Below are positions 1 to 15,000 of a DNA stretch of 64,000 bases, one piece after another. The notes under the pieces are model-generated. The model was given only the letters and a program-made list of their open reading frames with translations. It had not been told where the DNA came from and did not search any database. The stretch lies in contig NC_092570.1 in NCBI RefSeq assembly GCF_037975245.1, positions 4,620,001-4,684,000 of the forward strand, written 5' to 3'. A program made the position numbers and the translations under genes. Numbering within the stretch: the stretch's first letter is position 1; each line of letters opens with the position of its first letter. The stretch comes from Apostichopus japonicus (lineage: Eukaryota; Echinodermata; Holothuroidea; Aspidochirotida; Stichopodidae).

Positions 1-3000
1 CGAGACTGGGGTGAGGCGACCACGGCAGAGAGTTGCTCGATGCCACCTGAAAGAGGAGAGAACAGAAACAAAAGATGCTTTAATTATAAATACTTGGAGG
101 GATAATGAAAATAATAGGGAAAAAATTATAAAAAACAAAGAAAAATAAAAGATAGAGAAGAAATGTATGATCTTACATTTGACGGAAAATAATGACCTCA
201 CATACAGTGGTTAGCTTCCTAATCGAAGCCCATCGGAATTGGCTTAAGGATTACGGCCCAAACATCTTTGTTCTGTCTATGTCACTTAAATTTAAAAGTG
301 GACTGAACGACGAGACTGCCAGAGTATTCCATTGATTCGAAGTAAAATACCAACCTGAATTTCAAAAATCTTTCTTAGAAATCTATCATGATTCTTTGCA
401 TGAACATGGAAAAAGAATGGATAAAAAGACAAAGTTGTACCTGGCAGAATGCTCTTAAACCTACCTGAACAAGCCGGGGCAAAATCAGGTCCACCATATT
501 TACCCAGCATTCCAAAGCCATACGCTGCGGCCTGCCTAACCTCCGGTCTATTGTCGCAGACATACTGGTGTAGCGGTGCCAGAAAGTAATCCTTGTATTT
601 GAATGCATGCTGACCGACACAGAGAAAAGTTGAGAAGTAGAAAAAAATACAAATACAAATTTCAGCGATGCTTTCAGAGCCAATGAATTGACAGGCTCTG
701 TGTTACATTCATGTGATACGTAACATCCAAGTAATGTGTAACATTCATGTCACTTTCCAATTAAACGAGCACTTGGGGAAATACGCAGACATCACACACT
801 AGCATACACAACATATTAGTGCTACACACCTAGTTAAAGATAAGCCTAAAACGGTTCATAGTATGATATATGCAGTCAGACATAAAAAGAAAAATATTGG
901 TAAAATGCATATTGCATAAAATATTGTATAACAAGAGAGGAGAAACCAGATAAAACAGACGTTAGTGGAAAAAACAGATGCTAGTGTGAGGAAGTGCACA
1001 GAGGCACTACTGTAGTGTACACTACTTTAAGATGCTACTTACAGTGCAATAGTTTAAGACACTACTTAACAGTGCACTACTTTATAGTGCACTACCTTTA
1101 AACACTACTTTATAGCACTATGAAAGCAGGTCTAAGCCAGACACTAAGCCAGAGGTCTAAGCCAGACACATATCAGACACCCTTGATATGGAAAGCTCTT
1201 TGTACGTACAAACTTAAAACACTTACATATCACCACACACATATGGTGGGAGAAGACATATATAGTTCTACACTAGAATGAGACCTGACAATAGGGTGGG
1301 TATGACACACCGTTAAAACACTAGATATGAAACAGACACACTGCTGTGTACTGCTGATATATAGTGTTAAAAGCAAGGAATGGAATATTTGGTAAGATTA
1401 CTTACAGCTCCTGTGAATTCTATTAGATCATCAAATATACAAAGACCCCACTGTCTGTCTGTCCAAGGTCTATCCTGGGGCTGCAAGACAAACAGACAAA
1501 ACAGTTACAACTTCTATACCTAACATCAACGACACAACATGATGACAACCAAATAAGACAAAAGTCCAATGTGAGATAGAGGGTGTGATTTTTATTTTAA
1601 AGAGAGGGAGCTTGTTATGATGTAATGTTGCTCCTCCACATAGCCTTCTCTGTAATCATATATGCAAATATTTTATCAAGTATATATTTTTAGTAAAGTA
1701 CAACATAGCCATTGTATGGAGGTATGAGGCAGCTAGGAGTGTGGGGGGAGGGGAGGGAGGAGGGGTAGGATGGGGAAGAGGAAGGATGGGACAACCAAGT
1801 GCCGGAATAACATGTTAACTGCATGCCTACATTTCCTTCTGAGCTATATCTTGGTAACTGAAAGAGGGAGTTTCTCTTCACAGAAGGTACCCCTGGAATA
1901 AGTTTGAAATTAATATTGCTATAATACACCACCACTGAAGGGCAAGCTACTGTTTTCACACATTAGTGAATATAATGTGAAGGACCTCAAAATTATTGAA
2001 CTTACTAAGAGTCTGATAATATTAGGCAACAACGTCTCAAACATCGGTAGAGCTGTTTCTGCTTGGGTACCAAGGACTGAATGTATCACGTCAGACACCT
2101 TGCTCAGTAACTTGACATCGTCGTCGTCCTAGTGAAGAAACGAAAAAAGGGGGGTGGTAGGAATAAAACAATAAAAAAAACTCATATCGTCTTTATAAAT
2201 ATATAGCATGTAAATATCACATTCAGATCCACAAAGCCTGACTATCATTAATAGCTATCATTTCATGTTTACATTCAAAATGATGGGTCTGCAAACTTGA
2301 AAAAACAAAACAAAAAAGTGGGTCACCCAAAGACAATTCTTGGCGAAAATCAGATCTGTAGATTAAGGGAGCTTGCAGAAAGAGATCCATGAATATGATT
2401 TTCCTTTTAAATGTCAGCTCTATGGTCCCAGGTAGTTTTCATGTATTCTGCACATCCATTCTGAAGGGATGGGGATCGGGTCGACTGGGGCCTGGTGAGT
2501 CATGGCCCAGTTCCCGTGGATGATCCTGGGTCGTGGACAGTTTGCAGACCGCTGGCTTAAAACATACTTTGTGATACAATAACTCTGATCATACAGTTAT
2601 GTTTTGGAAGAGCTTGTTTTAAAGGGATTACCAAAAAGATCGGTGCAAGAGAGGGACCATCTTAGACCATCTACTTGAAAGAAGGTTAGTCAAACTCTTC
2701 ATTTTTTCCTCTAGTGTTACTCAGCAATGTAGTATATAAGTATATCATCTTCAGTTCATACCTCATCTTGTAAGTTTTCTTCGACGTCTTCGTCGTAGTC
2801 TTCGTCTTTCCTTTGTTCTGTCGACAGAGCAGATAGTTTGCGGATGTTAAAGAATTCCAGAAATTCTTTTCCCAAAGACAGTTTGAAACAAATTTCCTTC
2901 CAGAGAGGATTCAAAAGTGGCACGGCAGCTTATAAATAATATTACACTTAAAAAAACATTTTGAGATCAGTTTGCGAGCCAATCGTGAAAACTTGCGTGG

Positions 3001-6000
3001 TTGCAACTAAGCAATGTAACAGTACTTGAACCACTGAGGAAAGGCATGTAAGATCCCAAAACTTGATGCATTCATAATTGGACTAATCGATTACTTTCCG
3101 TCACAAGAATGATAGACCCTACCACAGATGTACTAACTGTTGCATAGTTCACTGCAAAAGGTTGGACTCAAAATAACTTCTCTCGTGAGAATTCATCTAT
3201 AGATATACCTTTCAGTTCATTATTCATTTACTTATTTACTTACTGATTGATTAATAGACTACTTACTTAATTAATAGATAGACTAATTACTTAAAATATA
3301 TTTATTTATCCATTAAGTTTATGCATTCATATCGAAACTTTTAACTGCAGGTTAAGGGATACAGAGGGAAGATATCCACCTTGTATAACTCAATGCTTTA
3401 TTACCTAATTTTGATCATTTTGATTTGAGGTTGCTTTAAAGGGTGTGAAGACTAGCACCAAAAAAAAAGTCTAATGCCGGTAATTTGACCTAGTTTCGAA
3501 TGAGGTGTAACAGAAGTGTTAAACACCACCATCGATCCCAGAAAATACATGTACAGCTTGCTACTGTTGGTAATTAGACACTAGTGTACAGTTAGTACAT
3601 ACAGCTGCGGTCAATACCCACAGCACAGTGTACAAACAATACAGCAATGGACATCTCATTTCCAGCTAAAGATAACAATTTAAGGTATCACATTTCATTA
3701 CTGTCTGCATTTCGTAGTGACACGAACAAAACGTCACTTGCAAGCAACAGAAAGTTAACTTTTCAGATGGCCGCAAGCGGTTTGGGGCGAGTCTCTTCAA
3801 TGCCTTTAAGCATTACTTAGAAGAACTTCCTACCATGTCTTTCGTTTTGTCTTTTGAAGTGTGTGTCCATCATCTCATTGAGGGCTTTAGCTACGTCCTG
3901 CATCTTCGCATCATCCAAGCAGCCTCTTCCTAGAAATTCTACACACTAGGGAGAAAAAACAAAAAGGAACAACAGAAATGTGAAAATTGTCACAAGCAAC
4001 GAGACCTCATAAAAGGTTTTGCCTCTCCCCCCATCCCCCCAATCCCAGATGGAACCCTGACCCTACCATATTTGGTAACTTTTATTTATCTCATGGAACT
4101 CTCCACTTTGATGAGTTGAACATTAGGAATCTGTGTTCTAAGATGCCACACAGACAGAGGGGGATTGGTGTAACAAGTCATTAACATATTAAAATATGGG
4201 CACAATATTTTGGCAGAAATTGGAATATGATAAGGAAAAATTGATATGTGAAGACCTGTAAAGTTACTGTCATAGAATAACCTGTGGAACTATGGCAAAG
4301 TAAGTTTACAAACTGAATTGTCATTTAGTTTGTCTTTGAAAGTTGTAAGCTCGACTGAACTCAAAATTATTAAGACTGCACATTCATGTAATCCTGCACT
4401 TCTCAAAGCTGGTTGGCCGCTTCTTGGAAGGAACTGCTGAGCGTTTGCACATTCAAGCTCGCTGACTTTCAAGCGGTGTATGAACAGAAACCCTTACCAC
4501 AAAAATTCAATAAGAATGCAACATCTTTCAACTGTCACATGACTTTCCATATACTCCTCCAGCTTTGGTCAAACAGTAAAACAAATAAACTAATCAAATA
4601 TGGATCAGTTTTGTTCGATTTGTGTTGTCATCTTTACAGAGAGAACATGCACACACACACGCACACATTCACACACACACTACAAGAGGACAAGAACAGG
4701 CAGCAAATATGATTTACCTTTGAAAAGGACTCCATATGTTGTTCTAGTATATCTACTTCGGGTTCTGTCTGAATTGCTTTAAGTAACGGTGGGTAGATGT
4801 AGGCCCACATCTGGACTAGGTACTGTTCACCTTTGATCTTGGCGCACTCTAAGAGGAGAGGCAGTGACTCTGCCGCAGTAAATCTGGTAAGTGCACGGTT
4901 GTCAAGGGAACAATGTCATTTGCATATCAGTAATCGATGCAGTTGTATTTTTGTAAACGAGAAAGAATACACATTGAGTCTTACACAACTGAAAAGAAAC
5001 AGGCCAAAAGAGAGATTGAGAGAGGAAGATTGTAGGGTTTGATATAGTCAACACCCTCATAAGGTAATCAACACCACATAAGGTAATGACCATAGTAACT
5101 GCCAAGGTTAGCACCATGCCTTCTCTCCCCCTCTTCAAACCATAGTTTTACTGCCATACCTCTTTAAAACTGCAATTCTATTCCAACACCTATTCCTAGA
5201 TGGTACCTTCTAGAAAAAAAATATCCAAGAAAAAATAAATAATCCAAGAAAAAAAAAAAAAAAATCTTAATGTAGTAGAAACTTAAAGAAAACATTTGCA
5301 AGTGCAATTGCTTACAATTATTTTATCGGAGGGGGAGGGATGATCCTTGATTGGAGGTGAAGGAGGGGGTGGGGTGCATGATGAAGGGGCATAACATATG
5401 TTGCCTGATGATAAGATTAACCTTTGTGGAAAGGATATTGTCTTCATAGTAGAACGTTAGATTAGGCACCATGATTTTAACGACCTGCTCTGCGTAATCC
5501 GCAAAGCCTTCCTTTAGTTCTCTTGCATAGCAAACCAACATCTGACATGCGGTGGCTTTATCCTCCAGCCCAGCCGTGTTGACCCCGAATGTATGCTGCT
5601 CCCCGACGTTGACAAAATGCCACCCCTCTTCCTCCGTCATGTTCTTGGCGTCGTCGGCTGTAGAGGGACGAATCGTAAAATAAAGAGAGTAGCGAGAAGG
5701 AAAGCTTAACCGACGGTACGTCGGTGAAATTCCATTTTTGAGGTTAAAAACGAAACAAAGCTTCATCCCTGGCTTGACAGAATTCAAATTCGAATTCCGG
5801 CTTTCGAATGAAAACCAACTCACCATCGAGGAAGGCGATACCCGGTTTCATTGAGGCTGTCTTCAGTAATGGGCCCATGACGACTGGAAGGTACTGCTGG
5901 AAGCTAGGGCCCAATAACTTGCACATTCGGGCCCAGGCCGAGATCATGTAAGACATTTGTGGGTCGTCGTCCTCCATGTCGTTGGCATCTGTCTGCGACT

Positions 6001-9000
6001 TCAGCAGCAACTGCATCACGTCGTTAGCATCTTGCATAAACTAATTACGTAATTAGAAGGGAGAGAGAAAATGAAATTATGCAAGAGTGTTCTCTCTTTT
6101 ACCGTCTCATGAGATGGAGAAAAAAGATACCTTAAACATTTATCTCATAGATAAAGGATATTCTTACAGCACATACTAACGAAAAAGAAATTGTTCTCTT
6201 TCTGACCATCTCATTAGGTGGAGAAAAGAGATACTTTTAACATTTATCTCGTAGATATTGGATATTCATACAAACGAAAACAAAATTACGCAAGAGTGTT
6301 CTCTTTCTGACCATCTCATGAGATGGAGAAAAAAAAGATTGCATTAACATTTATCACGTAAATAAAGGATATTAATACAGCTCATACTAACGAAATCGAA
6401 ATTACGCAAGAGTGTGCTTTTTCTGTCCATGTCATGAGATGGAGAAAAAAAGATACCTTAAACAATTATCTCTTAGATAAAGGATATTCTTACAGCTCAT
6501 ACTAACGAAAACGAAATTATGCAAGAGTGTTCTCTTTCTGACCATCGTATGAGATGGAGGAAGAAAGATACCTTTCACATTTATCTCATAGATTAAAGAT
6601 ATTCATACAGCTCATACTATCAGTAAGCATGACATGACATTACCACCCATGAAAAATGTTCCCACCCGGGCAGAACTCTACATATTTTAGTTGCTAGAAG
6701 TTTTGCTGTTACTAACTCGATCGAGATGTTAAGCTATTGGGCTCCTGAATATTATCGACATTCCTCCTTACCTTCTGTGTACCGACAGCCAGGCCAATCA
6801 GGCTGATGCATTCTATCGTCTTGCCTCTGAGAAGCCTCAACTCCTTGGACGTAGCATTCTGCATGATGAATTTTAAGTTTGGCATGAATGTGTCGTAGTA
6901 ATTGGTGAACTTCTCTTCGGCGGTGTCCGCAATCGCAGCCAGGGTGGTGACCATCTGCTCCAAGACCAACTTGGTCCCCTTTTGAACCAACTACGTGAGA
7001 AGAGGGCAAGTGAAATTACTTTGTGAAAAGTAATTTTCTGAATCTGATTTAAAAGATATCAGCATACTTAACATTCACTTTGTGAAAGTATTGCCTTAGT
7101 TTTTTCACTTGCGACATAGTCAGGAAATGTCAGTGAATAATTTATCCCATAACGCATAGTAAAATGCTCGTAACGCATAGTAAAATGCTATGTAACCATC
7201 ACTGACATGCTAAACAATATGTAACTATGTACAACACTTGTTGTACCCGACAGCAGTATCTACAAAATTTTAAACTAACAAAATCTGGAGATCTGAAAAG
7301 TGCTGTGCAAAAGGTCACCATAAAATATTTCCCTCGCTACTGGGTTTGGTACAATTGCCGGAGATTACCGGAGATATACTCGAGACAAACCCACTGGGAC
7401 CAGGGACACTTTAGCATCAGCGTGAGACACGCACGCTGAGGGCGCTGTCTGACGGGTACAATTGTTGTCAATAAAATACTCGCCTCCTGTATCTTGTGTT
7501 GAAGGATTTCATCAATTTTCGGCAGAACTGTGTCTATATACGAGATGAGGATGGTCTTTGGGCAGTCTTCGCTAAAGTTGACCAGGGCCGCTCCGGCGTG
7601 GGCCTGGACGCGAGGATTAGCGTGATCGTTGAGGACGAGCAACAGACCCGGAATGACCTAATAAGAAATGTGAAATAAACGTCAGGAAATATCTTCTACC
7701 TCGATGCAAGAATTATTGCTGATATCGGGAATTAATTGGTTACGGCGGTCATAGAACACTCAACCACTATTCACAGATTAATTCTTGCTTTAATTTTGGA
7801 GTTATCATGTTTTAAAATGTTTCCAGACTTTGACACATACAAGCCATCACCATCGCATAGATTCCTTCTGCCTCCAGCAAGTCATCAATAAACACACACT
7901 CACACCAGACGAGACACGGAAGAGTTTTAGTCCCAAGCTTTCAATAATTAACATTTCTTTTTGATATTATCGAGTTACAAGTTCCTGTGTTGATGTCTAC
8001 GCTAAGGGTTGTGTGGATGTACAAAACTATGATGCAAAGTGACAGAAAAAAATTGCAAAATAAATGCAAATCAACAAGAAGGTGTCTATGAGAGAGGTGA
8101 CATGTGCATAATTTGCTCGAAATTTGCAAAACACTTAGGAAAAAAGGTGCCACTCGGCATTAAAAAAATAGAAAATAATGAAGGGGATTCCCAGAGCGCT
8201 GTGAGATTCTCAGAACCAATATTGGTAATATTAAGAGGCACATTTTTGGTTCCGGCAGGCTTTTGATAAGAAAGAGTACCTTGTTATGGAATTTCTTCTC
8301 AAAGATTGGGGCAAAGTCTGTTGCCATCTGGCCAAGAGCGTTACATGCTGCATACCTCACTCTCGGGTGCTGTCGAACAGAGTGATTGAAAAGGAAACAA
8401 AAAGGTCACACACTTTTTAATCAGCTTTTGTTTAGCGATTCTTTGCCTTATAGCAGTCCTTGTGGTAGAATAAAAATATCACATGACACATGCATCAATT
8501 CTGAATAGCTGTAGTGTAGTTCAGTGGGATAAACAAAATAAGGTAGAGTTGTGTGGTACAAGATTCTAGGCCATATAATATATTATTTTCTCCAGTTCAC
8601 GAGTCGAAAGAGATAAGCTTTGCATCTGAGGTGAAAGGCTTATGAGAATGAAAAGAATGACCAGAGAGCAGAGATACAGGGAGGATGTAAGATGACAAAA
8701 ACTGGAACAAAATATTAGCATGATTAAATCTCCAAAATTTATGTTCTTCTTGGTAGCAAATATCACAATTGTGTCAGACGCTGAAGGATAGTCAAATGAA
8801 GTCTTCATTTCCTTAAAAAAACAAAACACCGGACTGTAAATGGGTACTGTACCAGTTAACTAACAAGTGACTGTTTGGAATCTTCATGGGAAAGGCTACT
8901 TTTGTGGCAAAACTGATCATTTTAAAGCCTGATGAGACAAACGGAACAAAATGTCTGACTACACAGTTTGTTGATGTTTAACATTTGATTTGTTTTAAGT

Positions 9001-12000
9001 ACCATTTTACTCACCTGATCTTGAAGGAAAGGTAAAACTGCATCGACAACTTGCTCCAAGACGGTCTCCATCTGTTTGTGGCATCCTTCACCCACCGCTG
9101 AGATGGCCATCAAGGCCGCATGTCTGTGCTGCCAACTCTCTGTAGAAGGAGAGCAAAGTATGAAGGAAGTTTCATAAAAAAAATATGCTGTTGTTGTCTT
9201 CATATATGCACTTGTTTTGTATTCTAACCGAGGACTTGAACAAAAGAATTCCAGGTCCTCGGATGTGATTTCTAAAGAATCACCATGTCCTCGAAAGAAT
9301 TCTTTTGTTATGGGGTATTGTTAAGGTTAAGGTACGTGTATTTGAACAATGGAAAAAACAATGGGGTCCTCGGTCTGAATGTAAAACACACCTGTGTGTA
9401 TGTGTGGTGTATGTGTGTGTAAAAGTTCATCCAAACTCAAATGACCATGACTTTTCAACACACCAAGTATTATAAGCTTATAACCAATACGTAATGAGGT
9501 ACACGAGGTAGGAGTTTATAAGCCAAGGAGTCACACCTAAACACACACGCAAACACACACAAGCAATCAACATAGCTTGACCTTTCCTTTGGCAAGAAAC
9601 CAGAACGGCAAAATCTCAAGTGGTACTTACGGTTTTGCAAGAACTGAGGAATCTGTTCGATGATGTACGGCAACATGGTTTTACCGCCCACCCCGCAGGC
9701 AAACCTATCGAGGGCGCTCTCTCCAGCCACGGCGTTACTGTCGTTGTCGTCGTCATCGATCTCGTCAGAAAGCGACCACTCTGGGTCCTCTTCGATGTCC
9801 AGCATCATAGCAAGCATTTCATTCACTGCAGAAAAATTGCAGAATATTGGATTACATCAATCCTTCTGACAGAAAACTTGAGCAGGGATTAACCTGTCCA
9901 TTATCGTATTGCAAGATATGCTATGCCAAATGGTTAAATAATTGCTATACCAGGGCAATGTTGCATGGCAGTTTCTTTTACACAGGAATCATATTACTTT
10001 ATAGAGACAAAATTCAGAGACTTCAACAATTATTAATCCAAATTTGAATACTTGATTATTATCTGCTGAGTATTACTTTTGGCAAAATATAAAAACTTAA
10101 ATCTTGGCAGAGAGACAAATGGGTAATTGTCCATTTTCCCTGACTAAATTTGCTAGAGTTTGTTATCACTTAAACCCAGTTATGTAAATATATTTAGCCA
10201 AACTGCACCAAATTCAGATCTGACGACCTGACGATTCAGGTTCCCAGTTTTCTTGTGCAAATGGTTGAGATTGGAATATACAAAGAAACTTACTAATCAT
10301 TGGTAGAAACCTCGGAAATTTACGGAGCATCGCCGGGGCAACCTCGGAGAGAGTAACTAGCATCTCCAGGCCTAGCTGGCGCCACGAATCTTCTAGGTCT
10401 GTGTTCTTAGCGATCTAAGGAAAGAGAAGGAGGCCCCAATCAAATGTAGTGTAAATGTGTCAATTATACAGCAAACCGATTAGAGGAAAAGATAAAATAA
10501 CATCTGGCACACCATTGTTCAAACTGTTTTAAAAAAAAACAGTATCCCGAAGGTAAAATCATTGATCACTTTAATTATTAAGTAGAATGTGTATATTTAT
10601 GTGTGACTTCCTAACACAGACTCTTTGCAAGTCTAATAGCGAGTTAACTATTCTAGTTAATGATTCTAGGCAATGATAAGCCCACATCTGCATAATCCAG
10701 TGATTGATTTGCACTCATGAAACATTTCATCAGAGGCAGGGAAGGGACGGGTGGGAATGGGCGAGAGGGTCTTCACGAGTTTCACTTTGGCATAAGAAAC
10801 ATTTCTGCGGACTTACCTCCAGGGCAAGACTCAAGACATCTTCGAGACGAGGTCTGAGCATCTTTGGACAATTTTCCTCCAGTTCAATGAAAGACTTGAG
10901 CAGACTGTCGTCATCCTGTAACTTAGCACATTCCACTATAGCCTAAAAAGGCAATTAAAAATATATATGTGAAGCATCAGCATGTGCAATTTGAAATAAC
11001 TACTTGTTACAATATCAATATTTTTTTGTAATAGTTTAGAATGTTATACAATGTACAATAGCTTGTAACTTTGCTTCCTATGAAATACTGAAGAAACATG
11101 TCCATCTCTACTTAAAATTAAAAGAAGACATTTTATACATGTTGCCATGAAAACTTGGTTTTTCTGGTTTTCAAATCTGCATAACTGTGCTTTGTAACTA
11201 TTTTTTCTATCATTAATAGCCACCCTATTGACATATTAAAGATCAACACTATCTTTAGCATTATGATATGGAACATTTCAGTTGACATCATTACTCAATT
11301 GTTGCCAATTTTACCTGCAAGATTCCTGGAAGAAAGTCCCCACCCATCCTCTGAGTAACTGTTGCATCTTCCTGAGATATTAGAAAAGAAACTGCGGCTC
11401 TCGCGGCCATCATTCGGATCTGACGAGAGAAATCACAGAGAACACACAATGATTATCACCAGAAAATTAGACAAAATCAAGTGTGAGCCATGACAACCCC
11501 CCGTTGAAGGTCCAGACCACAGTTTGCTTACCCCCTATGAAGGCTAAGAGTGGAAGAGTACATTATACAGCTTAGGCTCTAATGTCTCACATGGTTTATG
11601 TATTAGGCTACCCACATTGGTTTGTACTTCATTTCCATGTTACTTCCTGCATTGTAATGAAATAAAACTGGAATATGGTCTCTGTATTCGGGTTATGCTG
11701 TGACCACCGAATGACAAACTACTGCCGAGCAGAGTCTACGTCTTTCATTAATCAGTCATGACTCAATGTTCATGTCACATATATTATGATCATGGAAGTT
11801 AGAACAAGACTGCATCACATTATGGTAGTTCCTCGACAACTACTAAATAGGATTTTAAGTTGTCTTCACCAGTCAATTATCACCATTAAGTAACAGTTCT
11901 AGGATGAGACATCAGAGAGATCCATCACTTTCTTTTGGTCTGATATGTGAAAGTATTTAAATTCTTTGGAGTAAAGGATGATAGTAGATATTATCGGCCT

Positions 12001-15000
12001 AGTGGTATGAAAATCGATCTCTACTATCTATGACCACCCCCTTCCCCTTCCCATCAAAATTTATTCCATGATCTGGTTGTCATGACGATGTGACACAAAA
12101 AGGTCACATACATAGCCAAACAAAATACCGAATGAATGAAATTCACTTCCATGCAAGTTTTTGGAGTAACATCTTTTATAGTAAATGAATTTTGTTCATG
12201 ATCTCAAGAGTTGAACACCAATGTACGTTGACAACCAAAAATGTTGGTCACTTTTGCAATGCGTAACCACGTGTACTGTCGTATTTTTGTGGGAGGTACC
12301 TCTACAGCTTGCTGCCACTGTGACTATGTTCTCTTTTGTTACTTGTTTCCTTAAACACTAATTTTATTTACTATTAATGTCCTAACACTTTGAACTTGAC
12401 CTTCATAAGTGATTAGCCCAGTTAAAGGTACACATCAGCTTCATCCGAAGATTTCAGCAAAACTTTCGAGAAATACTTTAGAACATCTATGAGATTTAGT
12501 CTTTGAATATTGTCAAACTTTGCGGGATATTCTGCCAAAATGATGTCGGACAAGTCTTTGCTGTTTATACAAAGTTTATAGGTAACGACGGTTTTGCTTC
12601 ATGTGATCAGAAATAAATACTACCTTTCCGCACTCTCAATAACGTTCTCTTTTCTCAATCAAAATAGAAACTTGTTTCCAGGAGTAAACAATTCATGAAT
12701 CTTTTCCATCTATTGCTTTAAAGTCCTTCCAGTGATCAGCAGCACAGCTGATCGAATTTCCTTCGGGACAAATTCATTAACCAATAGAGTCGCTCGCACA
12801 AAGCTATCTCAGACAAACATACAGTGTAAGTGATTGATAGGGCAGGAAATAGTTCAATTAAGGGAAAAGGTTGTCATGAAGAATGGTGGAACTGTGGCAA
12901 GATGTCTGCAGTTTGTGAACCTAATAGCTGCTGGTTGCATGTCATTACGACAGATTATGAAGCTGAATATGGTTCTTCCTGCCTTCCACTATCTTTCCTG
13001 CCCCCCTCGGCCCTCCCCACCCCACATCTTCTAACAACTAGTGCATTGCTTTATCTGAAGGAGACTAAAATGGGACATTGCTTCAGACTTAAAATGGTGT
13101 CATCAGCCGCCAGAAACTACATCCCTCAGTGAATATATCAATTCCATTAGTGCAATTTTCAGAAATTAAGCTCAATCTAAGAAAAAGGTGTCACAAAACT
13201 TTTGGATGCCTCGGGTCACATGTTGACGATTGATTTGAACATTAAAGGAGATCGATATTGGACTCAAATTTAAGCTAAAAACTGCTAGCATTTTACAAAA
13301 GTATTTTCCTTGAGGCTTCAAACCTACAAATTATTCCCAGCCACTGAGGATAATCTACAATAAAAAAATTGGCTCAGTGTAAGTTACTACTTTGAGAGTG
13401 GGAATGACATGTTCACTAAAACTTGAGCATTGTTGACCATTTATTTGACTTTCTAGCATATATACTGATGACCTTAAAAAACACATTCTCTCCATGTAAT
13501 ATACTCCTGTGACTGTTGCTAGGCAACATACTAAAAATACAGCTTGTGTGAAATAAATTTACAAGCACTATAAGTTTGTAAAGCACGTCAATCTACTTTA
13601 ATGACTATTTTTCATCAAAGAAAAGAAAAAGAAACATAAAGATTATGTTCAGCATTCATTAAATAATAGCTTCCAGAAGATGACCCAAACAAAAGACGCA
13701 TATCATTATTTTTGGACACAATTCATCCGAGTTTTGTATGAAAGATATAGATAAGACATAACAAGTGTCGTGCATTGTAGTTTCGGTTACTCTACAACAA
13801 ATAACTGCTGATGATTTGAAACCCTTTCACTAATAACTTTTACTAATAACTTGAAAATAAACCCCCTTTTCAGTTTCCCAACAGCCCTGTATCTCCTATC
13901 CTTCCAAGAAAATCTAATTCTTTGTTCCAGATCTCATTATTGATATGACAATTAAAGGAACAGATTCAAACAGAAGACCTCTGTAATTAATTGCACTCAC
14001 CGGGACAGTGTTAGCGGCTGCTAGAGACTGCATAAGCATCTGCCTTATTACCTCCAGATAATGGCTCTGTCTGTTACCAAAGATGCCTGGAAAATAGCTG
14101 CAAAGAGAAAATATGGATTTATTAATATTTACCCAAAATACAGGCACCAGGGCCCATTTTACAGAGGCATCCCGGTTATCCTTTTTTTTGATAGAAAAAT
14201 CACGGTAATAATGAAAAAAAATCCAAAGATTGACGATGGAAAGTGAAAGGTCCAGCGGCACTAAAACTATAGACAAAAAGAGGGAGGGTGGGATGGGGGA
14301 GGGGTGGTATGGAGAGGGGTGGGACGGGGGAGGGGTGAAGATTGTCCACAGTGGTTATGTGCAACAGCAGGAAAATTAAAGTTGGCATTCACATAGCCAG
14401 TTTCTAAAGGTAATTTTGTTAACCAGAAAAAGCCAATATGCTTAGGGCTACCCTGTGCTACATTTCAGTTATAACAGCAGTTAATATGACATTCATCTAA
14501 ACTTGCCATTTGGAGTCAACATGTTTATTAGCTTTACTTTACTTGTAATGGCAGGAAATGACCTTTTCACTGACTGAAAAAAACAACAGGGTTTCTTGAA
14601 CTCCGTAAGTTGTATCCATATATACCAAAATATGCAGTTCAAATACAATGGACTTCCTGTGGCATCATGTTTACAACCTTGCAACACATACACACCTATA
14701 CACACCTATACACACATGCCAAATAACTAAACAGTATGCAATAAGGGAAAAAAAAAATACCCCCAATTGGGATAGCAAACAAGATAATGTGAGTGACACT
14801 TCCAGGGATATGCTCAGGAATATTTGAGTGCCAGGTGGAATTTTGCGGTTGGTGTGACCCAGGTGCCGGGGTGGGGGGTCTAAGGGATGAGGTGGAAATT
14901 TGTTCCAAATGAAGTATGCTTAGATGGCAAAAGGTGCTATCTTTGTCCTATTCTGGAGCAAATTTCTTGGTAATTGTAAAAAAATGGTTAAATTAATCAT

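Noticed and set aside
5323..5438. Open frame continuing past IPO5 exon 5439-5657
   Set aside because: The extension is the beginning of the AT-AC intron; it has no similarity to IPO5 and breaks the frame with the next exon.
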